The notes under the pieces: model-generated
Told to the model about the DNA's origin: nothing
Seen by the model: only the letters and a program-made list of their open reading frames with translations
The model's database searches: none
Source of the DNA: Bacteroidota bacterium
GTDB taxonomy: Bacteria > Bacteroidota > Bacteroidia > Bacteroidales > Lentimicrobiaceae
Length of the DNA: 16,723 nt
Reading direction: 5' to 3'
NCBI GenBank assembly: GCA_023428585.1
Contig: JAEYXG010000128.1
Span: 1 to 16,723, forward strand
Position numbers and translations under genes: made by a program
Part shown: positions 6,725 to 14,812 of the stretch, piece after piece
Numbering within the stretch: position 1 is the first letter of the stretch
Layout of the letters: each line of letters begins with the position of its first letter

Positions 6725-9184
6725 TTAGCTTGAGTAAGTTTTGCCGGTTGATTTCTTCTTTTTAAATAGCCCGGGCAAGGGTTTTCCATTGTTGGAATAG
6801 TATGTATACTCGTAACCATAATCGTACGACAGCCCCTTTGCCTTAACATCGTTCAAGACGAAACTAACATTTGGGATCTTCTTCTCCCTTAAGTGGTTGA
6901 TATTGTTTTTAAATGCTTCTTTATGTGTATAGCCTTGTCTCACAACATATAGAGTAACATCTGAATGTTTGGTAAGCAAGTAAGCATCGGATACAATTCC
7001 AACAGGAGGGGAGTCAATGATAATAAAGTCATAAAGCTCCTTGAGTTCATCAAATACCAAATCAGTATTCTGTGAGGCAATCAATTCCAAAGGATTGGGA
7101 GGAATAGGCCCTGCAGAAATATAGTCAAGGTTTTCGATCTGTGTCTGTTGAATGATCTCAGCCACGGATGCCTGATTAATCAGGGCATTGCTCATGCCTG
7201 TTGCATTTGACAAATTCAAATCCTGGTACATCTTGGGCCTGCGCATATCAAAGCCAATTAGCAATGTTTTTTTCCCAAATAGAGCAAATACAGACGCAAG
7301 GTTTTGGGCAATGAACGATTTCCCTTCACCACTATATGACGAAGTGATAAGTATTACTTGCTTGCTTTTCCCTTTTGAATAAAATTGCAGATTTGTGCGA
7401 ATGCTCCTGAAAGATTCTGAAATAGGAGAATTGGATGATTCAGTAATTACAATCTTGTTCTTGCTATCATTATGAAATACGTGACCTATAATAGGAAGAT
7501 CGGATATTGATTCAAGTTCCTTTTTACTACTTATCTTCATATTCAGGAATTCACTGATCATAATTATAATAAAGGGGATTAGGATTCCACCAATACCGGC
7601 AATAATCAAATTCAGGCTGCGCTTGGGATAAATAACGGAAGACGTTATGTGTCTGGCAGGATCTATCACCTCATAATCAGGGGCATTTGAAGCCCTGGCG
7701 ATTTGCGCTTCTGATCTCTTTTGCAAAAGAAAAGTGTAAATGGCATCATTGAGTTTAAACTTCCTTTCTATCCCGAATAATTGTCGCTCAGTTGATGGCA
7801 GCCGGGACATTTGAGAGCTTATTCTTGCCACCCTGTTATTTATATCCTGAATGGCAATTAGAGTGGTTGCTGCATTATTACTGATATTCTCTTTTATAGT
7901 CTTCTTTAAATTATTGATTTGAATCTCTATATTATTCAGGAATAGGTTTTTGGTATTCCCTCTATTGAGTAGATTTATTCGCTCTGTATTAAGGGCAATT
8001 AAATCGAGAATTAATTGATTTAAGAGTGGGTCCTGCACCCCCATGGAAGATGGGGCAATCAGATCGGACATGTCACTGTTTTTATCAAAGTAATCCCTGA
8101 TATAGTCATAATATTTCTGTTGCATCAACAGTAATGCCCTTTGGGATTCCAATTCACCCATCTTTTCGAATGACTTCTGTCCCTGAAAACTAATATCCAT
8201 TACCTGATTCGTAGTTCTAAAGTTTTGCAACTTGCTTTCAGCAATGGATAAAGAATCGGAAACTTCGCTAATCTGGCTATCAATAAATTTGACGGTGTTG
8301 ATTGCAATACGGTTTTTCTTTTCAAGATTCCTGTCCAGATAAGCATTTGAAAGTGTATTGAGGAAATCAGATATCTTGTATTTATTATCTCCTTTCATGC
8401 TGATTACCACTAGGGATGATGTCTTTGAAGTATTTACTGCCGAGATGAGTGATTGATATTCCAGTGTCAACAGGTTCAGGTTCTGGAATAGGAAATAGGT
8501 TTTCTTATTGCGCCATGAATTGATGTCGTTGGATTTGAGATGAATCTTGAAGCTAAAATTCTTTCCTTTGATTTCATCTTCAAAGTTGTAGACCCCATTT
8601 ATAGATACTGTATCGGCAATAAGCATAACATCGTCTTCAATGTATGAGTATATTGGAACATCGGTGCCAAAAGCTTCAATCTTTATCTTTTTATCATCAA
8701 TAATGCGAAAATGAAAGGGTAGATCAATTGGTTGCAAGGATGTTTTGTCGATACTTATTCTAATTGGGGTTTCTCTGTATATCTCCTCATCACTTTTTAG
8801 AAAGTTAATGTCGAGGGCATTCCCTATCAAATATTTTTCCTGGTAAAAGGATGCTTCCAGGTTAAGTTGAATAATGGCATCATTTATCAGAGTAAATGAT
8901 TGCAGTATACCTATCTCATTTTCAATATTCTGATTGCCGGCGAACAATCCGAAACCCTGCATTATATTATCACCTGTCAGAAACTTGTTTTTCTCCTGAT
9001 CCTGAAGGAGAAGGGTGGTTTGGTTTTTATAAACATTGGCCGTGAACTTGTTAAAGAGAAATGCCACTGCAATCAGAATGATAAAAGATACGATGAACCA
9101 TCTTTTATGCTGATATAATTTGTAGAACAGCTCTTTATAATCCGTTTTCTGCGCAAGTATTTCTGATGATTTGATTTTGTTCAT
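6725..9184 (-). CDS. wzc: Wzc-like polysaccharide co-polymerase / tyrosine autokinase
   Basis: This inner-membrane protein of 819 residues controls chain length and export of surface polysaccharide together with the Wza channel. Seen in order: a cytoplasmic N-terminus; TM1 (about 29-46); a Wzz-type start to the periplasmic domain; a long, probably coiled-coil periplasmic region (about 280-460); a GNVR-like stretch (about 462-500, LPSTERQLFGIERKFKLN); TM2 (about 525-545); then a BY-kinase domain. The kinase has Walker A SSYSGEGKS (615-623), Walker A' LLIGFDMRRPK (641-651) and Walker B FIIIDSPPVG (720-729). The C-terminus carries a tyrosine cluster (787, 789, 791, 793, 795, 796, 817), the usual autophosphorylation site. 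Its ATG shares one base with the stop of the wza-like gene, suggesting translational coupling. It is the last gene of the operon. No cognate tyrosine phosphatase is visible in the window. The family call is firm; the polymer is unknown. Confidence 0.94.
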   Translation of the reverse strand: MNKIKSSEILAQKTDYKELFYKLYQHKRWFIVSFIILIAVAFLFNKFTANVYKNQTTLLLQDQEKNKFLTGDNIMQGFGLFAGNQNIENEIGILQSFTLINDAIIQLNLEASFYQEKYLIGNALDINFLKSDEEIYRETPIRISIDKTSLQPIDLPFHFRIIDDKKIKIEAFGTDVPIYSYIEDDVMLIADTVSINGVYNFEDEIKGKNFSFKIHLKSNDINSWRNKKTYFLFQNLNLLTLEYQSLISAVNTSKTSSLVVISMKGDNKYKISDFLNTLSNAYLDRNLEKKNRIAINTVKFIDSQISEVSDSLSIAESKLQNFRTTNQVMDISFQGQKSFEKMGELESQRALLLMQQKYYDYIRDYFDKNSDMSDLIAPSSMGVQDPLLNQLILDLIALNTERINLLNRGNTKNLFLNNIEIQINNLKKTIKENISNNAATTLIAIQDINNRVARISSQMSRLPSTERQLFGIERKFKLNDAIYTFLLQKRSEAQIARASNAPDYEVIDPARHITSSVIYPKRSLNLIIAGIGGILIPFIIIMISEFLNMKISSKKELESISDLPIIGHVFHNDSKNKIVITESSNSPISESFRSIRTNLQFYSKGKSKQVILITSSYSGEGKSFIAQNLASVFALFGKKTLLIGFDMRRPKMYQDLNLSNATGMSNALINQASVAEIIQQTQIENLDYISAGPIPPNPLELIASQNTDLVFDELKELYDFIIIDSPPVGIVSDAYLLTKHSDVTLYVVRQGYTHKEAFKNNINHLREKKIPNVSFVLNDVKAKGLSYDYGYEYTYYSNNGKPLPGLFKKKKSTGKTYSS

Positions 9185-9948
9185 TATTTAAAGAAGTACA
9201 ATATTGTTACAAGCGTTGTGGCGGTTGCCAAAAGAGTAGAATATGTAAAAGTTCGCAGATTCCTGAACTTGGTTTTTATTGGTTCAACAATAACAATGTC
9301 ATTAGGATGAAGGTAGAAATATTCAGTCTCAATGACACTCTTATCAGTTAAATCAATGCTATGGTATTTAATTGAGCTTTCATCTTCCCGAATGAGGGTT
9401 ATGTTGCTTTTGTCGCCATAATCAGTCATGCCACCAGCAAAGCCAATAGCCTGGAAAATGTTTATCTGGTCCTTAAAATATGGGAATTCACCCTGTACCC
9501 GTACTTCACCTAAGACTGTGATGTTCGAATTCACAAACTTGATAGTGATTGATGTATTGCTCAGGTATTGGCTAAGTTCCTTTTCAACTTTCTCTTTAGC
9601 TTCCTTTAGGGTAAGGTTATTGACATCAATGTCGCCAACAAACGGGAAATCAATTAAACCTTTTTCGTTTACGGTATAACTAATGAGGTTTATATCAAAG
9701 CCGGGGCCATTCATAACAGTTTCATTGCTGAAGATCCTGGCTGTTTCCGCTTCAATACTTAGTACCTTAATGTAGAGATTGTCAAATGGTTGAATTCGTT
9801 TTATAGGTCTATTGTGGGTGTACGATGATTTTATGTACTCTGTTGTTTCATCCTGTACATATTTCAACTTTTCCTGAGGAACACATCCAATAAAGAGGAT
9901 GGTGGTTAAAAGAGTAAGAATAACTTTTGCATTCAATCTGTTGATCAT
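9184..9948 (-). CDS. wza: Wza-like polysaccharide export lipoprotein
   Basis: This 254-residue outer-membrane export protein is the partner of the Wzc-like kinase encoded directly downstream. Its N-terminal lipoprotein signal ends in the lipobox LFIG|C, with Cys22 as the predicted lipidated residue. A polysaccharide export (Poly_export) domain follows (about 48-140, containing FDNLYIKVLS, YTVNEKGLIDFPFVGDIDV and LTLKEAKEKVEKEL), then one SLBB-type domain (about 142-200, ITVLGEVRVQGEFPY and AIGFAGGMTDYGDKSNI). A single hydrophobic C-terminal helix (about 234-252) ends the protein. It is shorter than enterobacterial Wza, which has two SLBB domains; short forms are common in Bacteroidota. A 123-base gap separates it from the phosphotransferase gene upstream. 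Confidence 0.92.
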   Translation of the reverse strand: MINRLNAKVILTLLTTILFIGCVPQEKLKYVQDETTEYIKSSYTHNRPIKRIQPFDNLYIKVLSIEAETARIFSNETVMNGPGFDINLISYTVNEKGLIDFPFVGDIDVNNLTLKEAKEKVEKELSQYLSNTSITIKFVNSNITVLGEVRVQGEFPYFKDQINIFQAIGFAGGMTDYGDKSNITLIREDESSIKYHSIDLTDKSVIETEYFYLHPNDIVIVEPIKTKFRNLRTFTYSTLLATATTLVTILYFFK

Positions 9949-10071
9949 GGTATCCCTGATGACGTTTGTGAATTTCGTTGTATTGTTTTTATGGTCAATC
10001 CGTTTGAGAAATCAAACGTGATTTCTTTCATAATGTTCAGCAACACGATGTTTATCAAGCAAAGAATCATA

Positions 10072-11478
10072 TTACTGACCACTGCCTCTAATTACTGTTT
10101 GAACAGTTTTGATCAACAGAATCATATCGAGTTTGAGCGACCAGGAATCTATATACTGCAGGTCAAGTTTCATCCATTCATTGAAGTTTATATTGTTTCT
10201 GTTGGGAGCTATCTGCCAGATACAGGTTATACCGGGCCGCATTGAAAGCCGGCGCAACTGCCAGCGTTCATATTTGCTGACTTCACTTGGTAGGGGGGGC
10301 CTTGGTCCTACCAAGGACATATCACCATTCAACACATTGAAAAACTGAGGAATTTCATCTAATCCCGTCTTTCTGAGTATCCCACCCACTTTAGTTATTC
10401 GCGGATCATTCTTCATTTTGAATGCCGGCCCATCCATTTCATTCTGCATTTCAAGAAAAGCCCTCTGTTTTTCAGCATCATTGACCATGGTTCGGAACTT
10501 GTAGATCTCAAAGATTCTACCTCTAAGGCCAACACGCTTCTGTTTGAATATTACCGGACCTTTGGAAGAGGTTTTGATAACAATGGCGATAACTACAATT
10601 ACCGGTGCCCAGATAAGTAAAATAAAAAATGATGCCAGTATATCGACAACAAATTTCCAATGGTGTGAAAACTGATTTGCAGGCGTATTCGTAAAGGTGA
10701 GGAATGGTATCCCATCATAATAGGTTAGGTGAGTTCTGGTGGAAGGCATGTGAACAAAGGAAGACTGTAATCTGAAAATGACACCTATTTCCTCACACGT
10801 ATAAATTAGATTTTTTATTTCCTCGTGATTTATATTGCTACTGCAGTATAGTACTTCATCAATGATGTCTTGTCGTAATAAATGAGGCAAACTGTCAACA
10901 CCACTAATTACCTTATACCTGGTGCCAAAGATTTCTTCAATGATTCCACTATCGGTTAAAATAGTATGTATGTTATAGCCCCACTCTTTATGCTGTTCCA
11001 GTTTCTCAATGAAGTCAACGCAATTTGAATCAGCTATGAGAATTATATTCTGAACGTTAAGTCCTTTCACAGCCAGTTTTTTGTAGTATCTTGATGTTAG
11101 CAACAACAAGGTATTGATTGCCAAGAAGTCAAGAACCGCGAAGCAAATTATTACATAGTTGTTGATATTACCAAGGTTAAGTCCCACCTGAAAAAGTGTA
11201 AGGAAGCCACTACCGGTAATCACAAATAATCCTGTTTCCATGACAATGGTAAAACTCAGTCGGGAACGGTAGAATTTGGTTAGATTTGATTGATTGATAC
11301 CGATATACCAAAGCGGGATGATTAGCAGTGCAATAATCAGATATTCACTGTGATATATTAGATAACCTTTAAGAAAATACCCTGTTAAATGAAACGATCC
11401 GATGAAAATGAGCACTGACATGATTGAAATGATAATTCCAAAAATCCGGCCCGCCTGCTTTTCCCGTTCACGTGTCAT
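10072..11478 (-). CDS. Polyprenyl-phosphate glycosyl-1-phosphate transferase (WcaJ/WbaP-like)
   Basis: This 468-residue integral membrane enzyme starts repeat-unit assembly by moving a sugar-1-phosphate from a nucleotide sugar onto undecaprenyl phosphate at the inner leaflet. The N-terminal half has four predicted membrane helices (about 12-33, 45-62, 78-98, 106-127). Next comes a degenerate nucleotide-binding-like domain (about 140-245), as in large WcaJ/WbaP members. The C-terminal catalytic domain begins with the hydrophobic helix at about 275-302. It carries KFRTM (327-331), the Asp-Glu dyad in TGLDEIPQFFNVLNGDMSLVGPRPP (Asp374-Glu375) and MRPGITCIWQI (413-423). In this family the Asp-Glu dyad is catalytic. 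The substrate (glucose-, galactose- or other 1-phosphate) cannot be read from sequence. Gaps of 89 and 123 bases on its two sides are wider than elsewhere in the operon, so an internal promoter is possible. Confidence 0.93.
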   Translation of the reverse strand: MTREREKQAGRIFGIIISIMSVLIFIGSFHLTGYFLKGYLIYHSEYLIIALLIIPLWYIGINQSNLTKFYRSRLSFTIVMETGLFVITGSGFLTLFQVGLNLGNINNYVIICFAVLDFLAINTLLLLTSRYYKKLAVKGLNVQNIILIADSNCVDFIEKLEQHKEWGYNIHTILTDSGIIEEIFGTRYKVISGVDSLPHLLRQDIIDEVLYCSSNINHEEIKNLIYTCEEIGVIFRLQSSFVHMPSTRTHLTYYDGIPFLTFTNTPANQFSHHWKFVVDILASFFILLIWAPVIVVIAIVIKTSSKGPVIFKQKRVGLRGRIFEIYKFRTMVNDAEKQRAFLEMQNEMDGPAFKMKNDPRITKVGGILRKTGLDEIPQFFNVLNGDMSLVGPRPPLPSEVSKYERWQLRRLSMRPGITCIWQIAPNRNNINFNEWMKLDLQYIDSWSLKLDMILLIKTVQTVIRGSGQ

Positions 11479-11567
11479 GGTTCGATAATGGTAGATGAAT
11501 TAAATAGTTAATAATAGGTTTTACTGGTTTATAGAGTAACACCATTTCCCAACTATTGTTAATAAAT

Positions 11568-12053
11568 TCAAATAATGTTTTTTGCAAGGAAGTTTCTTAT
11601 AGTTCCGATCAGTTCATCAGATGCCTTGTCACTTATTGGAGGGACAGGTTGAATAGTTTGGCGATTGTTCAATGCATTGAAAAGCTCAACTTCATCGTAT
11701 ACTGATTTTACGTATCCGGCTTGTGCAAAGCTCTTGGCTGTAGCCAATTGGTGATCATTTCTATGTTCCTGATATTTGGCCAGACGTGGCATGACAATTA
11801 TTGGTTTACTGTACTGCAATGCTGATATGATTGTACCCATACCGGCGTGACTCACAATAAATTCCGCTGCCTTGAATTTTTCATTGAACTCATCAATAGG
11901 CATATAATCAAACCATTGAAAGTTCCTTGGTTTATAATCAGATGCTGCTATCTGGGCAAGGATATCATGGTATCCTGCCATAGCTGACCATTTATCCATT
12001 AACTTGATAAGTCGGTTAAAAGGTTCCTGTGTACCTACTACTACAAAAATCAT
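11568..12053 (-). CDS. Alg13/PssE-like donor-binding half of a split glycosyltransferase
   Basis: This 161-residue protein matches the C-terminal (nucleotide-sugar-binding) half of GT-B family 28 enzymes. It shows VGTQEPFNRLI (6-16) at the N-terminus, SHAGMGTI (68-75) and MPRLAKYQEHRNDHQ (88-102), the standard donor-site elements of Alg13-like proteins. It has no membrane segment, so it needs a membrane partner. The gene directly upstream encodes an Alg14-like protein and overlaps it by 4 bases (ATGA), the arrangement of a two-subunit transferase. In rhizobia (PssD/PssE) and streptococci (Cps14F/G) such pairs add glucuronic acid or galactose to a lipid-linked sugar; the sugar here is unknown. 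Confidence 0.88.
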   Translation of the reverse strand: MIFVVVGTQEPFNRLIKLMDKWSAMAGYHDILAQIAASDYKPRNFQWFDYMPIDEFNEKFKAAEFIVSHAGMGTIISALQYSKPIIVMPRLAKYQEHRNDHQLATAKSFAQAGYVKSVYDEVELFNALNNRQTIQPVPPISDKASDELIGTIRNFLAKNII

Positions 12054-12493
12054 GTGATTACGTTTCCTCTATATAATGTTCGGCCTTTGGCCAAGTGAGG
12101 CCATTGGGTGAGATGCAGGTCAGTAAAAGGTTTAATTAAACGCCCACTCAAGGAGAGCCTTTCAACATTTGCTATGCTATCTATCCATATCGTCTTGCAC
12201 CCTCTAAGCTTTCCAAATAGTATTGCTGCCAAGCCCGGAGCTGCACCGGTTGAAATAATATAATCAGGTTTCTCCTTGGAAATTATAGAATTGATTTGGT
12301 TGGCCATTTTGAAAAGTTTCATTTTATCCCATCTGTTTGCATCTGTTACTGAATAGTATCGAAACAATGCATTTGTGGAATTGGAAGGCTTGTGGGTTGA
12401 AATAACAACCAATTCTGAATCGCTGAATGCGCTTTTAAGTCGTAACAATTGAATCCAATGACCACCCTCAGAAGCAACTGCCAGTATTTTCAT
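12050..12493 (-). CDS. Alg14/PssD-like membrane-associated half of a split glycosyltransferase
   Basis: This 147-residue protein is the acceptor-side subunit that recruits the Alg13-like donor subunit to the membrane. Typical Alg14 elements are visible: the glycine motif SEGGHWIQLLRL (8-19), STGAAPGLAAILFGK (81-95), DSIANVERLSLSGRL (105-119) and the end TQWPHLAKGRTLYRGNVI. It is shorter than eukaryotic Alg14 and lacks a clear N-terminal transmembrane helix; the hydrophobic stretch around 78-95 may lie at the membrane. The stop codon overlaps the next start (ATGA), so the two halves are probably made in equal amounts. It starts 26 bases after the CapA-like gene. Confidence 0.88.
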   Translation of the reverse strand: MKILAVASEGGHWIQLLRLKSAFSDSELVVISTHKPSNSTNALFRYYSVTDANRWDKMKLFKMANQINSIISKEKPDYIISTGAAPGLAAILFGKLRGCKTIWIDSIANVERLSLSGRLIKPFTDLHLTQWPHLAKGRTLYRGNVIT

Positions 12494-12519
12494 GTAATTG
12501 AATGGTTTATAAATAGTAT

Positions 12520-13530
12520 TTAGTTAGCTTTATTTAACTTTAGAAGACGACTGCCGAAAGTTTTCACTATTGGTATGTTAAGTTCATAAAAATGCGTTAG
12601 GAGTTCCAATTTCATTTTGATTCTCATGAGAAATGGCTGACGCATGGAGAAATTTGAACGACAGAAATCAAGAAGCTCCTCAATGGAAACTTTAATTAGA
12701 TCAACAACCATAAAGTTCTTTTGTTGGGAAATGAATAGCTCAACCTTATTATCCGGTAGAGTGATCTTTGCCACCAGGCCTTTCTGTGTAAGAGCCGAGA
12801 AATTCTGATCAAAGAGGAAATTGCCCTGGCTGTAAAACACCCAGGTACTTCCTATTTTGCTTACCGGTTGGATAGTATGTGGATGATGACCTAAAATAAT
12901 ATCGAAACCCAGTTCTGATAATTTCTCTGCAAGTCCCCTCTGCTTGGCATTTTCAATGGTTGAGTATTCTTTGCCCCAATGGATACTGATGATTCTGATC
13001 TCATTCTCTTCCTTTTCGATGATCTCCATATCATTAAGCAAATCTTCATAATTGCTTTTAAAATAGGAACTATAGATGGATTTATCCTTCACCAGACTTA
13101 CCCCCCAGATCTGAAAATCCATGCCACTTTTAGAGAACTTTACCGGTTTGCTGTTTTTGCCTATCACAATAATGCCTTGTTGTTCGAGCTGCTGAATTGT
13201 ATATTCAGTAACCCGTGGACCGTGTTGAGCAAAATGATTATTGGCAATATTGGCAACAACTGGGATATCAAGGCTTTTTAAAAGGTCTAATGTTTCAAGT
13301 GGGGCCCGATAAACAGCCTTATCGATAGGCAGGCCGGATAATATATCACGATGGGTAAGTGCTGATTCAAAATTCAAGAACAACAGATCTCCATCGGATA
13401 ACATTTCAACAACTTTATCAGATATCAGCCTTCGGTAGTTATTCTTGAATTTACTTGAAATACCTCTTCCGAAATGATGAACATTTTCACCGGTCATATA
13501 GTCTCCTACGCTGATAATCTTAAATGGCAT
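12520..13530 (-). CDS. capA: CapA-family (PGA_cap) metallophosphatase-like protein
   Basis: This is a calcineurin-like protein of the CapA/PgsA family, known from capsule and poly-gamma-glutamate synthesis. Numbered from the ATG at 13530 (336 residues), it has SVGDYMTGE (7-15), LNFESALT (52-59), ANIANNHFAQHG (93-104), ISIHWGKEY (181-189), LGHHPHTIQP (213-222) and YSQGNFLFD (233-241), so the metal-site motifs are present. A TTG at 13539 would add three residues. I prefer the ATG because it is the stronger codon and still overlaps the upstream gene by 11 bases. Two oddities stand out. The position after NNH that is usually Asp in the family (NNHxxDxG) is Gln102. There is also no signal peptide or membrane anchor, unlike PgsA/CapA of Bacillus, so it may act in the cytoplasm. 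The exact reaction of this family is not settled. It sits between the CapK-like and Alg14-like genes. Confidence 0.88.
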   Translation of the reverse strand: MPFKIISVGDYMTGENVHHFGRGISSKFKNNYRRLISDKVVEMLSDGDLLFLNFESALTHRDILSGLPIDKAVYRAPLETLDLLKSLDIPVVANIANNHFAQHGPRVTEYTIQQLEQQGIIVIGKNSKPVKFSKSGMDFQIWGVSLVKDKSIYSSYFKSNYEDLLNDMEIIEKEENEIRIISIHWGKEYSTIENAKQRGLAEKLSELGFDIILGHHPHTIQPVSKIGSTWVFYSQGNFLFDQNFSALTQKGLVAKITLPDNKVELFISQQKNFMVVDLIKVSIEELLDFCRSNFSMRQPFLMRIKMKLELLTHFYELNIPIVKTFGSRLLKLNKAN

Positions 13531-14812
13531 GGCTTTCAATGAGTTTAAATTTTTCGTTGGTTGGGTTCATTTCCGTCATCAGCTCAGTATGGATAACCAG
13601 ATTTTCAATTGATAAGTGAATTTCATCTGTTATTGACTGCGCTATTTCCTTAAATTTTAAGGGCTCGCGGAGGTGAAGGTATAAGGTCAATGATAAATCC
13701 TTTTGCTGGACGATTTTGTAACCGTCAATAACCGGATGCCTATAAAAGACGTTATTGAAAAAAGAACCATGAACACTCTTCCCTCCAGGCAATTTAATAA
13801 GATCGCGGGTCCTTCCTTTTAGTTCTATAACTTTTGGAGTATCTAGTCCACATGTACATGGCTCATTGCTTATCCGTCCAAGATCGCCAACCCTATACCT
13901 TACCAGCGGAAATCCATAACTATTTAGATTCGTGAGAAGCAATTCTGTCATGCCGTATTCGTTTTCGAATGACTCAACATAACAATTGTGAACATTTATG
14001 TGGTATCCATTATGCTCTTGACATTCACAGGTAAGAATTCCCCCATCATTTGCACCATACATATCATATACAGGGACATTGAAGGCCTCTTGCATTGATC
14101 TTCGAATTTGAGGCGTCAATTGCTCTGAAGTGGTGAAAATTGCCTTTAAATGATTCACATTCTTTAGGAGTTCAGGCTTGGTTTTGATCATATTCAATAT
14201 TGAACTCGGATATCCATACAATAAGATTGCCTTATTGGTTTTGGCAAAATTGATATCAATGTTTTTATCGATTATATCACCCGTTATAAAATAGTTGTGT
14301 TGCAGTCTATGATAGATGGATTCGGCAATTCTCTTGTTTGTTGTTCTGAGGGAGTTGCCGGCGATGGTAATAAACGGATCACCCGGCACATAACCGGTGA
14401 ACCTGTTCCAGTAGTAATAAATATAGGCCCAAAACCAGGAAAGATGCTCCTTGTCGACATAATAATAAAATGGACTGCCGGTACTGCCACCGGTTTTCTT
14501 CATTTGGGTAGGCCGATTCTTGATGGGTGAATATATCTTCTTGTAATTATCATTAATGAGCTGTTTGTTCATCAACGGAAGGCTGTTCAATACTTCCAGG
14601 GGGTTATTGTCAATTTGAGCCTTGGTGAATTTTGTCAGCTGCGGTTTATAGTAAGCATTATGTTCCTTAAGATTGTTGAGCAAGTCGGCAATCCTTTGAG
14701 ACGTGGATTTTCCTTGAAGTAGATTCAATTCACCCTTTACGAGAAGGTCGTCATATTTTGTGAGAATATCGGTACCCCTTATTTTATCTATTATAGCTAT
14801 ACCGGCTCGCAT
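13520..14812 (-). CDS. CapK/PaaK-like adenylate-forming enzyme
   Basis: This 430-residue cytoplasmic protein belongs to the phenylacetate-CoA ligase-like (CapK) branch of the adenylate-forming superfamily, which activates a carboxylic acid with ATP. Visible motifs are the phosphate loop KTGGSTGSP (106-114), IFTTSEQLTP (225-234), the acyl-AMP motif VYDMYGANDGG (248-258), PLVRYRVGDLG (302-312), the hinge region ELKGRTRDLIKLPGGKSVHG (330-349) and a C-terminal NEKFK (419-423) where the family has its catalytic Lys. Cys262, Cys264, Cys319 and Cys321 (CEC and CTC) resemble the metal-binding cysteines of PaaK-like proteins. CapK-type proteins occur in many capsule clusters, probably supplying an acyl or aminoacyl group for the polymer; the substrate is unknown. 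It overlaps the gene upstream by 16 bases and CapA by about 11, so translation of the three is likely coupled. Confidence 0.9.
   Translation of the reverse strand: MRAGIAIIDKIRGTDILTKYDDLLVKGELNLLQGKSTSQRIADLLNNLKEHNAYYKPQLTKFTKAQIDNNPLEVLNSLPLMNKQLINDNYKKIYSPIKNRPTQMKKTGGSTGSPFYYYVDKEHLSWFWAYIYYYWNRFTGYVPGDPFITIAGNSLRTTNKRIAESIYHRLQHNYFITGDIIDKNIDINFAKTNKAILLYGYPSSILNMIKTKPELLKNVNHLKAIFTTSEQLTPQIRRSMQEAFNVPVYDMYGANDGGILTCECQEHNGYHINVHNCYVESFENEYGMTELLLTNLNSYGFPLVRYRVGDLGRISNEPCTCGLDTPKVIELKGRTRDLIKLPGGKSVHGSFFNNVFYRHPVIDGYKIVQQKDLSLTLYLHLREPLKFKEIAQSITDEIHLSIENLVIHTELMTEMNPTNEKFKLIESHAI

Noticed and set aside
6553..6849. Minus-strand open frame of 98 codons between the Wzc and beta-helix genes
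   Set aside because: It overlaps the 3' end of the Wzc gene in another frame, runs through the terminator hairpin, and its translation resembles no protein family.
9991..10245. Plus-strand open frame of 84 codons in the gap before the wza-like gene
   Set aside because: Most of it is antisense to the conserved end of the phosphotransferase gene; no family features.
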